From assembly GCF_900090235.1 (NCBI RefSeq), contig NZ_LT607750.1:2988501-3052500 (forward strand): DNA of 64,000 bases. Reading direction: 5' to 3'. Below, piece after piece: positions 1 to 8,763 of the stretch; positions within the stretch are counted from its first letter, which is position 1, and the number at the start of each line of letters is the position of its first letter. The notes beneath the pieces are model-generated. The model did no database searches. It was not told the DNA's origin and saw only the letters and a program-made list of their open reading frames with translations. The DNA is from Micromonospora echinaurantiaca. GTDB lineage: Bacteria; Actinomycetota; Actinomycetes; Mycobacteriales; Micromonosporaceae. The position numbers and the translations under genes are program-made.

Positions 1-1
1 C

Positions 2-403
2 CGGCGGGCGGTGGAGGTCAACGCGCTCGGCACGACGTACGTACTCAAGGAGGCGCTGCACCACCTGCGCCGGCAGGGCTACGGCAACGTGGTGTACACC
101 GGCGCGATGGCGGTGACCCGGCCCCGACCCGGCATCCCGGTCTACAGCGCCACGAAGAGCTACGGCACCAGCCTGGTCGAGTCGCTGGCCGAGGCGCAGC
201 ACAGCAACCGAATCAAGGTGATGCAGCTGCATCCCGGGCCGATGCCCACCCAGCTCCAGGAGCGGGTCGGAGACGAGTTCCTGGACCAGATCTACGCGCG
301 GCCGGAGGAGGTAGCCGGGGAGGTCGTTCGGCTGCTCCTGCTCGCCCCCGATGACCTCTACGTCTCCGGTGAGCGCGTGCTGCGCGCGGACGGGCGGTGG
401 TGA
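2..403 (+). CDS. Short-chain dehydrogenase/reductase, 3' part only
   Basis: The frame is open at the left window edge, so the N-terminal Rossmann nucleotide-binding part is missing. The visible part has the SDR catalytic pair Y-x-x-x-K (YSATK, about 45 residues after the GTG at position 11), an upstream VNALG resembling the structural Asn motif, and a PGPM segment typical of the cofactor-side loop after the active site. The usual catalytic Ser position reads VVYTGA, so Ser may be replaced. SDRs are NAD(P)-dependent oxidoreductases; the substrate cannot be told. Its stop overlaps the start of the MFS gene (GTGGTGA), so the two are probably translationally coupled. Confidence 0.85.
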   Translation, partial: RRAVEVNALGTTYVLKEALHHLRRQGYGNVVYTGAMAVTRPRPGIPVYSATKSYGTSLVESLAEAQHSNRIKVMQLHPGPMPTQLQERVGDEFLDQIYARPEEVAGEVVRLLLLAPDDLYVSGERVLRADGRW

Positions 404-2025
404 CGCCCGGAGGCATCCCCGCCGAGGCTCCCGTCACGGCGTGGTCACCGCTGCGGACGGCGGTCTACCGCAACCTCTGGCTCGCCCTGCTCGCCGCCAA
501 CATCGGCACCTGGATGCAGACCGTCGGCGCGCAGTGGCTGCTGATCCACGAACCGAACGCCTCGACGCTGGTCGCCCTAGTCCAGACAGCCAGCCTGCTG
601 CCGATGCTGCTGCTGGCGTTACCGGCCGGCGCGCTCGCGGACGCCCTGGACCGGCGGCACCTGCTGATCTCGGTACAGCTGTTCCTGGTCGCGGTGGCCG
701 GGGCGCTGACCGTGCTCACCGCGACCGGCCGGATGCCGCCGGCACTGCTGCTCACCCTCACCTTCGCGTTCGGCGCGGGGCAGGCGCTCACCCTGCCCGC
801 CTGGGCGGCGGTGATCCCCCAGCTGGTGCCACGCGAACAGTTGCGGTCTGCTTCCGCGCTCGGCTCGATCAGCGTCAACGTGGCCCGGGCTGTCGGCCCG
901 GCCGCGGCCGGTGTGTTGATCGCCAAAGTGGGGGTGGCTCCGGTCTTCGCCCTCAACGCCGTGGCGTTTCTGGTCTTCGCGCTAGCGCTGGTCCGCTGGC
1001 GACCCGCCAACGCCCGGGCCGTCGAGGTGCCGGAGCCGTTCACCGCCGCGCTGCGCGCCGGCGGTCGCTACGTGCGGCACTCACCGATCGTCCGCCGGCT
1101 GCTCCGACGCGCGCTGGTCTTCGTGATTCCGGCCAGCGCGCTCTGGGCGCTGCTGCCGCTGGTGGCCAACCGGCGGCTCGGCATGAACGCCAGCGGGTAC
1201 GGCCTACTGTTGGGCGCCCTCGGAGTGGGCGCCATCCTGGGCGGCCTGCTCCTGCCGTGGGTCCGGACCCGGATGTCGCCCAACCAGTTCCTGCTGGTGG
1301 CCGGGGCGCTCTACGGCGGGTCGCTGATCGCGGTGGCGTCGGTCCAGGTCGTGCCGGTGGCGCTGGTCGCCCTGCTGCCGGCCGGGGTGGCCTGGGTGAC
1401 CGTACTCGCCAGCATCAACGCCGAGATCCAGCTCTTCCTGCCGGGCTGGGTACGCGCCCGCGGACTAGCCGTCTACCAGGTGGTCCAGGGCGGCGGGCAG
1501 GCCGTCGGCGCGTTCGTCTGGGGCGTGGTCGCCGACACCGTCGGACTGGTCGCCGCGTTGCTCGCGGCGGGCGCGTTGATGCTTGTCGGTGGCGTGACGA
1601 GCCAGATCTGGCCGCTGCCCGAGCTGCGCGAGGTGACGAAGGACCCGACGGTCTACCTGCCCCCACTGCGGGAACTCGCCCTCGAACCGGACCCCCGGGT
1701 GGGCCCGGTGCTGGTGCTGGTGGCCTATATCGTGCGGCCGGAGCGGGAGCAGGATTTCATAAAGGCCATGGATCTTGTACGCGGCTCGCGGCAGCGCACC
1801 GGGGCGATGCGCTGGGGGCTTTTCCGGGAGGGCGAGTGCCGGGACCGCCTGGTCGAGGTCTACCTGGTGCCGTCCTGGGACGAGCACCTGCGCCAGCACG
1901 GCGGTCGGCTGACGGGAGCCGACCAGGAGGCGGAGGAACGGGCGAAAGAACTCGCCGACGGCGAACCGGAGGTGCGACACCTGCTGCCGGCCGGGCCTAT
2001 GTTGACCGAGCGGGAAGAGCCATGA
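397..2025 (+). CDS. MFS exporter, MFS_3/EntS-like with C-terminal barrel domain
   Basis: A 542-residue protein. The first about 400 residues hold roughly 12 hydrophobic helices with small basic loops. After residue 430 comes a soluble domain beginning PVLVLVAYIV and containing MRWGLFREGE, which resembles the dimeric alpha/beta barrel tail found in the MFS_3 (transmembrane secretion effector) family. Such proteins export siderophores or drugs by proton antiport; the substrate here is unknown. The GTG start at 397 overlaps the SDR stop, so expression is likely coupled to it. The length fits the family with the tail included. Confidence 0.85.
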   Translation: MVTPGGIPAEAPVTAWSPLRTAVYRNLWLALLAANIGTWMQTVGAQWLLIHEPNASTLVALVQTASLLPMLLLALPAGALADALDRRHLLISVQLFLVAVAGALTVLTATGRMPPALLLTLTFAFGAGQALTLPAWAAVIPQLVPREQLRSASALGSISVNVARAVGPAAAGVLIAKVGVAPVFALNAVAFLVFALALVRWRPANARAVEVPEPFTAALRAGGRYVRHSPIVRRLLRRALVFVIPASALWALLPLVANRRLGMNASGYGLLLGALGVGAILGGLLLPWVRTRMSPNQFLLVAGALYGGSLIAVASVQVVPVALVALLPAGVAWVTVLASINAEIQLFLPGWVRARGLAVYQVVQGGGQAVGAFVWGVVADTVGLVAALLAAGALMLVGGVTSQIWPLPELREVTKDPTVYLPPLRELALEPDPRVGPVLVLVAYIVRPEREQDFIKAMDLVRGSRQRTGAMRWGLFREGECRDRLVEVYLVPSWDEHLRQHGGRLTGADQEAEERAKELADGEPEVRHLLPAGPMLTEREEP

Positions 2026-2103
2026 GCCGCCCCGGGCGGCCGGCGGCCACCGCCGACGGATGCCGAGGCCGTCCCCGTTTCGGATACCTCTGAGCCCATC
2101 GTC

Positions 2104-2640
2104 CTAGATATTCCCGGCAGCGCGTCGGTAGATCGCCTCGTAGCCGCGGGCCATCCGCTGCGTGGAGAAGTTCTCCCCCACGTGGGCGACGCAGGCCGCC
2201 GGGTCGAGGGTGGTCGCCTCGTGCAGCGCCGCCGGCGGTTCCTCGTCGGCCTCGCAGACCAGGCCGGTCAGGCCGGGTCGGACGAGTTCCGAAACGGCGC
2301 CGCGGTTGAACGCGACCACTGGGGTGCCGGTCGCCATGGCCTCCAGCATGGCCATGCCGAAGGGCTCCTCCCACTGGATGGGCATGATCAGGCAGCGGGC
2401 GTCGACCAGCAGCTGCAGCACGGCCTCCCGGTCGGCGTTGAACACCACCGTGACGTCCTCGCCGAGCAGCGGCCGGATGACCTCGTCGTAGTAGCGGCTT
2501 TCGATCGGCTCTCTGCACTTGCCAACCAGCATCAGCGGCAGGTCGGCGGCCCGGCACGCCCGGATGGCAACGTCCGGTCCCGCAGCGGCCGCTGCTGCGA
2601 GCGGTCGGCCAGCCGGTGGTTGGTGCCCACCATGTCCTCC
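2104..2640 (-). pseudogene. GT4-family glycosyltransferase, C-terminal remnant
   Basis: The reading frame has a convincing GT-B C-terminal half: GPDVAIRACRAADLPLMLVGK-like start of the nucleotide-sugar domain, a DARCLIMPIQWEEPFG segment and the E-x7-E donor-binding motif (EPFGMAMLE), then TGTPVVAFNRGAV. The N-terminal acceptor domain is absent: upstream of about 2640 the frame becomes low-complexity alanine/glycine sequence unlike the family, so the gene is truncated and probably also frameshifted there. It faces the MFS gene convergently. Family members transfer sugars from activated donors; this copy is unlikely to be active. Confidence 0.7.
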
Positions 2641-2898
2641 CGTTGATCCACTGGCGTGGAGTTCCATGTGTGTCGTGCTGTCGTTTCCCGTCGCCGACAG
2701 AAGATGTTCTCGGCTTCCCCGGTGCAGGGATGCTGTGCAGGCAGGCCGCAGCCGGAACGTGGTCATCCCGGGTGGCGCATGTGGTGATCAGGTTGACTGA
2801 CCCGAGGACAGTGCCGAGCCAGACAGCACCAAGCCGATGATCCGCCGATTCTTCCGGCGCCGCTACCGCTCGGGCTTTCTGGGGTCCACACGCCTTAG

Positions 2899-3306
2899 CT
2901 AGGTGCCGACCCGGCGGGGCTCGAGCCGTCCCGTCCCCGGCCCGGTCAACTGCCAGAACTCCTGGGGCAACTGGTCGACAAGGTCCCCGTACTCCTTGGC
3001 GCTGGCCGACTCGCGAAGGGTATCCAGCACGGCCTGTGCTCCGTCGGTGGCCGCCTGGCGATCCACCCCGGCCCGTGACTGCACCCGTCCGAAGAACTCG
3101 GCGAGCCCGAACCGTTCCGGATCTTCGGTGGGCCTACGCACCAGGCCTCGTAGCTCCTCAGGGAGCTGGGAGGCGAGATCCCTCGCCTGGCCGCCAGTGA
3201 TCCGTTCTGCCAACGTCTCGAGCGTGGCGCGGGTGATCGGTTCCGCCTGCCCCGGCGGAACCTTCGGTCGCGCGGCCACGGACTGGATGAACTCGGTGTA
3301 GTTCAC
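2899..3306 (-). CDS. DUF2267 family protein
   Basis: A 135-residue mostly helical protein with two similar halves (ATLETLAERITGGQARDLASQLPEEL and AVLDTLRESASAKEYGDLVDQLPQEF, quoted in shortened form from residues about 28-50 and 90-115). This internal duplication and the LASQLPEELR/LVDQLPQEFW motifs are typical of DUF2267. The GTG start (3304-3306) is chosen because AGAGGGG lies about 8 bases upstream. The biochemical role of the family is unknown. The frame continues upstream without a stop into a TMEM175-like remnant, but there is no evidence that the fusion is expressed. Confidence 0.8.
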   Translation of the reverse strand: MNYTEFIQSVAARPKVPPGQAEPITRATLETLAERITGGQARDLASQLPEELRGLVRRPTEDPERFGLAEFFGRVQSRAGVDRQAATDGAQAVLDTLRESASAKEYGDLVDQLPQEFWQLTGPGTGRLEPRRVGT

Positions 3307-3381
3307 CTCGGATCCCCTCTCCAACCGGATTGCGGCGGGTACCCGCGCCCGCCGGGGTGAAACGGCGATTCGCCCGCCCTC

Positions 3382-3498
3382 AGGCGCGGAGTGGGGCGGG
3401 CGGTGGGTGATCCGGTGGGTCACCCGAAGCTGGTACAGGCCGGCGCTGGTGATGGCGTAGAAGACGGACAGCAGGAGGACCGCCGTCTCCTTGGCCGC
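3382..3498 (-). pseudogene. TMEM175-like C-terminal remnant
   Basis: About 39 residues in the frame of the DUF2267 gene and just upstream of it read VFYAITSAGLYQLRVTHRI followed by a HRPP segment. The intact TMEM175-like protein at 6762-7445 ends VFYAVTSAGLYQVPLTRRI plus HRPP, so this is a fragment of a close paralogue. The rest of that gene is missing. It looks like the tail left by a deletion or rearrangement. Confidence 0.65.
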
Positions 3499-3865
3499 AC
3501 CTCTGAGCCGTTTGATGCGTCGGGACACGGGTAGACCGCGACCCGGTCCGCGGGGGTGGGCCGAGGGCCCGAGCCACATACCGATGGTGGGCTCCATTCG
3601 GTCCGCATGCGAGGCGAGGCCCGAGGAGTGCGGGATGGCCGAACCGGAGAGCCGGAACACGGGCGCACGGGAGTCGCCCCCGGAACAGCGCGAGCAGGTC
3701 GATCGGCAGCGCGACGCCGAGGAGGGCGCGGAGGTCGCCGGTCGGGGCCAGAACCTGGGTCCCGGCGGCGAGCCAACGGGTGCCGAGCCCGGCAACCGCC
3801 CCGCCGCCACCAGGCGTGGTGAGCACGACGTTCCCCAGCCGGCTGGCGGGCACAGCAGCAAGACC
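3499..3865. other. Intergenic stretch without a clear gene
   Basis: Open frames on both strands exist only because of the high GC content; their products are Arg/Pro/Gly-rich without recognisable motifs. The stretch separates the minus-strand remnant from the plus-strand gene beginning at 3866 and must hold that gene's promoter, but no convincing -35/-10 pair was found. Confidence 0.4.
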
Positions 3866-4525
3866 ATGTCAGACCCAGACGTCGTCCTCCAGATCCCGCA
3901 GGTCAAGGTCGAACAGATCTACGTCGAGGTCGACAACCTGGACGTCTCCGTCTCACTGCGAGCCCGGCTGGGTAGCCTGCTCCAGCTCGACGTGGGCGTT
4001 CAGGCGCATCTCGGCACGGTGAAGATCGACATCAAAGGCGTTGAGGCCGAGGCGATGCTCGAGGTTCGCCTCGAAGAGCTCCGCGGCATTCTCGACAGCG
4101 CCCTGCGCACCATCGAGCGCAACCCTCAGATCATCGAGTCGGTGGTGAAGACGGTGGACACCGCCGTGAACCAGGTCGGGCAGACAGCTCAGCAGGTGCT
4201 CGGGCCGCAGGGGCCGCTAGCGCGGACGCTCGACCACGTCGGGCAGACGGCGCAGGAGGCGCTGGGACCCCATGGGCCGCTGTCGCAGACACTGCAGCAG
4301 GCCACCCAACGGGTCGGTCAACAGCTCGGGCAGACCACGCAGCAACTGGCTCAGAACCAGCGGGCGGCGGCTGGCGGCGGTGCGGGGGGCCTGGGTGGCG
4401 TGAGGGGCGGATCTCCGGCCCGAGCGGCGTGGCAACAGATGAAGAAGATCGTCAACAACAGCCAACCGCTGAGGCACGTCACGGCACGGCTGGTAGGACA
4501 GCAGGGGCAACAGCCGCAGAGCTGA
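3866..4525 (+). CDS. Unrecognised protein with two 21-residue tandem repeats
   Basis: A 219-residue hydrophilic protein that I do not recognise. Residues 1-75 alternate hydrophobic and charged positions (VKVEQIYVEVDNLDVSVSLRA) as in beta strands, followed by an amphipathic helix about 68-100. Two tandem 21-residue units follow at 104-124 and 125-145, each VGQTAQ-x-x-LGP-x-GPL. Then comes a Gln-rich segment, a Gly-rich linker (about 167-185) and a basic tail. There is no signal peptide or membrane segment. The ATG at 3866 begins the conserved-looking part; the frame is open upstream, and the ribosome site is weak, so the start is uncertain. Confidence 0.6.
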   Translation: MSDPDVVLQIPQVKVEQIYVEVDNLDVSVSLRARLGSLLQLDVGVQAHLGTVKIDIKGVEAEAMLEVRLEELRGILDSALRTIERNPQIIESVVKTVDTAVNQVGQTAQQVLGPQGPLARTLDHVGQTAQEALGPHGPLSQTLQQATQRVGQQLGQTTQQLAQNQRAAAGGGAGGLGGVRGGSPARAAWQQMKKIVNNSQPLRHVTARLVGQQGQQPQS

Positions 4526-4612
4526 TCGGCGTCCGCCGTGGTGCCTGAACGCTCAATAGCGTCGGGTTGCCGATGCTTTATGAAACGACCGGGAGAAGTC
4601 GGTGCACCGGAT

Positions 4613-5416
4613 CTAGTAGTCGCCGATGTCGGGCGTGCTGAGCAATGGCAGGATCCCGGTCATCGACAGCACGCGCCGAACATGGCCGGTGGGATTGACC
4701 AGGGCGAGGCTGACGCCCCTGTCGGAGGCACGGCCGTGGGCGTTGACAAATGCGTTCAGCACGGTGGAGTCGATGAAGCTGACCCTCGCCAAGTCGACCT
4801 GGACGCGGGGCGCGCGGGCGATCGCGCCCTGCATGACGTCCCCTAGCGGGTTGGCTGCGTCGGCGAAGGCGACCTGGATGCCGGCGAAGGCGTTGCCGAG
4901 AGCGATGCGCGCGGACAGGCCGAGCAGCGCGCCGACGACACCCGCCGAGGTGAGCACGGACAGCCCGATGCTTCGCAGGGACGGGAAGGTGCTGAGGGTC
5001 AGGCCGATGGCCGCGACCGTCACCGCGACCGAGGTGAGGCGCCGTACCGGTCGGATCTGGGTGCGGGCGCGTCGGACCCGGCGGTCGGCCCGCGTCTGGC
5101 CCGGCAGTCGGCTGAACGCGACCTCTCGGCGACGTGCAGGGCGCGCAGCACCAGCCACGCCGCGCTCGCGATCAACAGCACCACGACGACGCGCCGGACG
5201 ATTCGGTGTCCCGCGCCGGGGTACGCGCGGCTTCCCACGTACAGCGCCGCAAGGAGCAGCACGGCGGCGGCGGGGGTGCCGGGATGCGCGGTACAGCGGC
5301 GCGAGCAGCCAACGGTAGCGACGACCATCGGCCCGACGCTGGACCAGCACGCCGGCCAGCAGGCCTGCTGTGACAACCAGGGCCACCGCGACCACCAGGG
5401 CCATCCTCGTGGTCAT
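4613..5416 (-). pseudogene. MscS-like channel broken and joined to a STAS domain end
   Basis: The N-terminal part from the ATG at 5414-5416 matches the MscS-like protein at 15648-16657: YRWLLAPLYRASRHP in one frame, then AWLVLRALHVAE in a second frame, then RRARTQIRPVRRLTSV back in the first, so two compensating frameshifts are present. After NAFAGIQVAFADAANP the MscS beta domain is missing and the frame runs straight into a STAS-like end (VDLARVSFIDSTVLNAFV, then LALVNPTGHVRRVLSMTG) typical of anti-sigma-factor antagonists. The STAS N-terminus is also missing. This is a deletion joint between two genes, most likely inactive. Confidence 0.7.
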
Positions 5417-5652
5417 CAATCGACTTTCCTGCCGGCGGCGACCGTCGTCGTGCACTCTCATCCGTTCCGCTCGCGGTCGCGTGGGCGCGTCCCGGCCGGT
5501 CTGAGTGGCGATCCGCCTGGGCACCATCGACCCCTCCCGGTGCGACCAGCGCGTTCGTCTGCCGCGGGCGTCGTCCAGCGTCATCGAGTGGGTGATGATG
5601 AAGCTCGATCTTGCCCTTGCGGATCCGCTCGAACAGCCGGCGCTCGGTGGGG

Positions 5653-6402
5653 TCATGACTGACCAAGGTTGGTGACCAGGTTGACGGCGACGGCCAGGAT
5701 GCCGGTTCCGAAGGCGTACGAGAGCAGCGCGTGCCCGAGCGCGATCCGGCGCATGTGGTTACTCGTCGGTTCGTTCTCGCCCGGGCCGTAGGACATGCCG
5801 ACCGTGAAGGCGATGTACGCGAAGTCGGCGTACGCCGGTGGATCTTCCCGCTTGAAGTCGATGCCACCGCCGTCGTCGCGGTAGTACAGTCGGGCGTACT
5901 TGAACGCGAAAACCGTGTTCACCAGCGCCCACGCCAGGACCACCGCGACGACGCTGAGGATCACCAGCGTGACAGCCACTGCGTCGTGCCGGTTCGAGGC
6001 GCGAACGAGCGCCTCGGCCACGGCGGCGAGGCTGATAGCGGATGCGATCAGGATCGCCGAGTCGGTGGACCGGGAGTGCTGCTCCGCCTCGGCAAGCCGC
6101 TCGGTACGCTGTGGGCTCGCCGACCAGCAGGCCCGCCACACCCAGACGAGGACCGTGCCCGCCGCGATCGTCCAGATCACCAGCGGCGTCAGCTCCGGCG
6201 CCCCAACCAGCGCGGTGGCCGTCCCAGCAACGACACCGACGGCCAGCGACCACAGGGCACGCCCGACGGACAGCAGGCGTCCCAGCGCCGGTCGTCCCGA
6301 TCGCTGCTCCACCCGTTCAGCGTCCCGCCTCGACCGGGTCGCGCAGGGGAATCCCCGAGCGATCACCGGATCGGACTGCATCGAGGGTGGCGAGTCGTCC
6401 AT
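5653..6402 (-). CDS. DUF1345 family membrane protein
   Basis: A 249-residue protein with about five hydrophobic segments. Residues 190-249 contain the family hallmark FAYIAFTVGMSYG, then RRIALGHALLSYAFGTGIL and AVNLV. DUF1345 proteins are integral membrane proteins of unknown function. The first about 40 residues are polar and may not be translated; a later start would give the usual length of about 210. It lies on the same strand as the MscS/STAS relic with about 240 bases between them. Confidence 0.8.
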   Translation of the reverse strand: MDDSPPSMQSDPVIARGFPCATRSRRDAERVEQRSGRPALGRLLSVGRALWSLAVGVVAGTATALVGAPELTPLVIWTIAAGTVLVWVWRACWSASPQRTERLAEAEQHSRSTDSAILIASAISLAAVAEALVRASNRHDAVAVTLVILSVVAVVLAWALVNTVFAFKYARLYYRDDGGGIDFKREDPPAYADFAYIAFTVGMSYGPGENEPTSNHMRRIALGHALLSYAFGTGILAVAVNLVTNLGQS

Positions 6403-6451
6403 CCACGCTCGGGCCTTGGCCGACCTTCATCCGCCAAAGGCCCTGGCGTCT

Positions 6452-6590
6452 TAGAGCGTGTTTGAGATGGCGTGATCAGGTCCGGCTGAAGGTGAGGCGG
6501 TTTTGTCGGCGAGCGGGTTCGCCGTGGGTGATGCGGCGCGCCATGCCGGCGATGGCGGCCCACCGGATGGCGGGTCATTCTGGACGAGGC
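6452..6590 (-). mobile_element. Insertion-sequence end with transposase C-terminal tail
   Basis: On the minus strand the tail MARRITHGEPARRQNRLTF ends at a stop at 6476-6478, followed by AGATGGCGTGATCAG-type sequence and AGAGCGTGTTT (6453-6463), which look like the right end of an IS5-like element with its DDE transposase tail. Only the tail remains. The family assignment is from memory of similar actinomycete elements and is tentative. Confidence 0.4.
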
Positions 6591-6594
6591 GGTG

Positions 6595-6760
6595 ACGCGG
6601 GTCGCATGCCGGTGCGTGCCGGCGGAGCGGCGCCGGACCGCCGCGGTGTTCGTGGAAGGGCCGCTGTCGGGCGTGGAACGCAAGATCTGCTGGTCCTTGG
6701 CGGAACGGGCGGGTCACGACGATCGGCAGGCCATGCAGCGGCGTAGCCGGTCGCCTGACC
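6595..6760 (+). mobile_element. IS701-like transposase fragment
   Basis: A plus-strand frame contains FVEGPLSGVERKICWSLAER followed by AGHDDRQAMQR, which matches the N-terminal region of IS701/IS4-superfamily transposases (G-L-L-S-G-x-E-R-K then A-E-x-A-G and MQRLL). No DDE catalytic core remains. A second fragment of the same kind lies at about 8850-9050 on the other strand. Confidence 0.6.
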
Positions 6761-6761
6761 G

Positions 6762-7445
6762 TCAGCGCCCCGATGCCGGGGGGCGATGCCCGATCCGGCG
6801 GGTGAGAGGCACCTGGTACAGACCGGCGCTGGTGACGGCGTAGAACACCGGCAGCACGACGAAGATCACCAGGCCGGCGAGTGGTGCGACCAGGTAACCG
6901 ATGAGCCCTGCGGCGGCATAGAGGATGACCCCGACGAGTGCCCGCACCCGCTCGGCGGGGAAGTGCCGTTCACTCACCTCCGTCTTGAGCAGGTCTTTGC
7001 GCCGGGCCAGGTAGTGGAAGAATGCCAGCCAGCTCGCGCAGAGCAGCGCGCCGATCAGCGCGTAGAGGGCGACGGCCACGCGTTGGTCCTGCTGGTCGTG
7101 CTCCTGAAGGGCGTGCGAGACGACGGCGGTCGGGAACGGCAGCAGCGCGGTGGTGAACAGGACGAAGAGATTCACCCAGTGCAGGCCCCGATCACTCTCC
7201 TTGACGCGGTTGAACGCGCCCTTGTGGTTGAGCCAGACGACGGCCACGTAGGTGTACGAGGCGAGATAGGCGACGTAACCCGGCCACTGCTCCAGCAGTC
7301 CGGACAGCAGGCGACCGGGCGGTACGTCCGGCACCCGGAGATCCAGCACGAGCAGCGTGATGATGATGGCGAAGACGGCGTCGCTGAACGCGATGGCACG
7401 GCTGGTGTCCGACCGGGCGCCGAGGTCGTCGGTAGGCGTGCTCAC
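6762..7445 (-). CDS. TMEM175-like potassium channel (DUF1211)
   Basis: A 227-residue membrane protein. Helix 1 carries the family signature R-x-x-x-F-S-D (SRAIAFSDAVFAIIITLLVL, residues about 14-33). A second helix with SYTYVAVVWLNHKG follows, then NLFVLFTTALLPFPTAV, and further helices to the C-terminus. Bacterial TMEM175 proteins are tetrameric six-helix leak-type K+ channels in which hydrophobic residues of helix 1 form the filter. The length fits a single-repeat bacterial protein. A C-terminal fragment of a paralogue lies at 3382-3498. Confidence 0.85.
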   Translation of the reverse strand: MSTPTDDLGARSDTSRAIAFSDAVFAIIITLLVLDLRVPDVPPGRLLSGLLEQWPGYVAYLASYTYVAVVWLNHKGAFNRVKESDRGLHWVNLFVLFTTALLPFPTAVVSHALQEHDQQDQRVAVALYALIGALLCASWLAFFHYLARRKDLLKTEVSERHFPAERVRALVGVILYAAAGLIGYLVAPLAGLVIFVVLPVFYAVTSAGLYQVPLTRRIGHRPPASGR

Positions 7446-7605
7446 GACCGGTGGCTACCCACCGGCACCTGCGATAACCGGCCCTCGCGGAACCGAACCA
7501 ATAGTGCGGATCATGAAGTGAAGGGCGAAGCGGATTGCAAGAATTCGACTGCCAGGCGGTCTTGGAACCGCGGTAGGGGCGGAAATCTTCACGCGGGGGT
7601 AGGGA

Positions 7606-8763
7606 ATGAAGGCAGTCGTGTACGACGGGCCACGGACGGTCAGCGTCAAGGAGGTGCCGGACGCCAGGATCGAGCGACCGACGGACGCCTTGGTACGCAT
7701 CACGACGACGAACATCTGCGGGTCCGACCTGCACATGTACGACGGGCGCACGGATCTGCAGCCGGGCACGGTGCTCGGGCACGAGAACATGGGTGAGGTC
7801 GTCGAGGTCGGCGAAGGGGTCGACGTGGTCAAGGTGGGCGACATGGTCTGCCTGCCGTTCAACGTCTCCTGCGGCGTCTGCGCCAACTGCAACCAGGGCC
7901 TGACCGCGTTCTGTCTGGTGGCCAACCCGGCGCCCGGCATGGCCGGGGCCGCCTACGGCTACGCCGACATGGGTCCGTACGCGGGCGGTCAGGCTGAGCT
8001 GCTGCGGGTGCCGTGGGCCGACTTCAACTGCCTGGTCCTGCCGCCGGACGCCCGGGACATGAGCAGGCAGAGGGACTACGTGATGCTCTCGGACATCTTC
8101 CCCACCGGCTGGCACGCGACCGAGCTCGCCTGCGTGCAGCCGGGCGACAACGTGGCAGTTTATGGTGCCGGACCCGTCGGGTTGCTCGCCGCGTACTCCG
8201 CGATCATCAAGGGTGCCAACAAGGTGATGGTGGTCGACCGGCATCCGGACCGGCTGCGCCTGGCGGAACAGATCGGCGCGATCCCCATCGACGATTCTAA
8301 GATGTCGCCGGTGGACCAGATCCTGGAGCAGACCGGCGGGATGGGCGCGGACCGCGGCTGCGAGGCCGTCGGTCACCAGGCGCACGACCCGAGTGGACAG
8401 GAGAAGTCGGCGCTGACGTTGAACAACCTCGTGCACTCCGTGCGGTTCGGCGGCACGATCGGCGTGGTCGGCGTGTACTTCCCCAAGGACCCAGGATCCC
8501 CAGACCCGCTGCAGAAACAGGGCAAGGCGCCGTTCGACTACGGCATGTTCTGGTTCAAGGGACAGAGCATGGGCACCGGTCAGTGCAACGTGAAGAACTA
8601 CAACCGGCAGCTGATGAACCTCATCGCGAACCACAAGGCCGAGCCCTCGTTCCTGGTGTCACACGAGCTGAAGCTGGACCAGGCACCGGAGGGGTATCGG
8701 AACTTCGACGCCCGGAACGATGGCTGGACCAAGGTCCTGCTGCACCCGGACGGCGGGCGCTGA
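7606..8763 (+). CDS. Zinc-dependent alcohol dehydrogenase, formaldehyde dehydrogenase-like
   Basis: A 385-residue medium-chain dehydrogenase. It shows the catalytic zinc ligands Cys38 (NICGSDLH) and His59-Glu60 (GHE), four structural-zinc cysteines at 89, 92, 95 and 103, and the NAD-binding motif GAGPVG (VAVYGAGPVGLLAA). The long insert with YGYADMGPYAGGQAE and the PTGWHA motif resemble glutathione-independent formaldehyde dehydrogenases (FdhA type). It would oxidise formaldehyde or other small aldehydes or alcohols with NAD+. A second MDR of related type starts at 10000. The ATG follows GGGGGTAGGG-like sequence at a usable distance. Confidence 0.85.
   Translation: MKAVVYDGPRTVSVKEVPDARIERPTDALVRITTTNICGSDLHMYDGRTDLQPGTVLGHENMGEVVEVGEGVDVVKVGDMVCLPFNVSCGVCANCNQGLTAFCLVANPAPGMAGAAYGYADMGPYAGGQAELLRVPWADFNCLVLPPDARDMSRQRDYVMLSDIFPTGWHATELACVQPGDNVAVYGAGPVGLLAAYSAIIKGANKVMVVDRHPDRLRLAEQIGAIPIDDSKMSPVDQILEQTGGMGADRGCEAVGHQAHDPSGQEKSALTLNNLVHSVRFGGTIGVVGVYFPKDPGSPDPLQKQGKAPFDYGMFWFKGQSMGTGQCNVKNYNRQLMNLIANHKAEPSFLVSHELKLDQAPEGYRNFDARNDGWTKVLLHPDGGR

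Noticed and set aside
351..2093. Long plus-strand frame overlapping the MFS gene (580 codons)
   Set aside because: The product is Arg/Pro/Ala/Gly-rich without domains and is the usual GC-driven shadow of the MFS gene, whose frame has clear membrane helices.
2899..3906. A single 335-residue protein joining TMEM175 tail and DUF2267
   Set aside because: A GTG with a good ribosome site opens the DUF2267 part, and sequence upstream of the TMEM175 tail looks random. A real fusion is unlikely.
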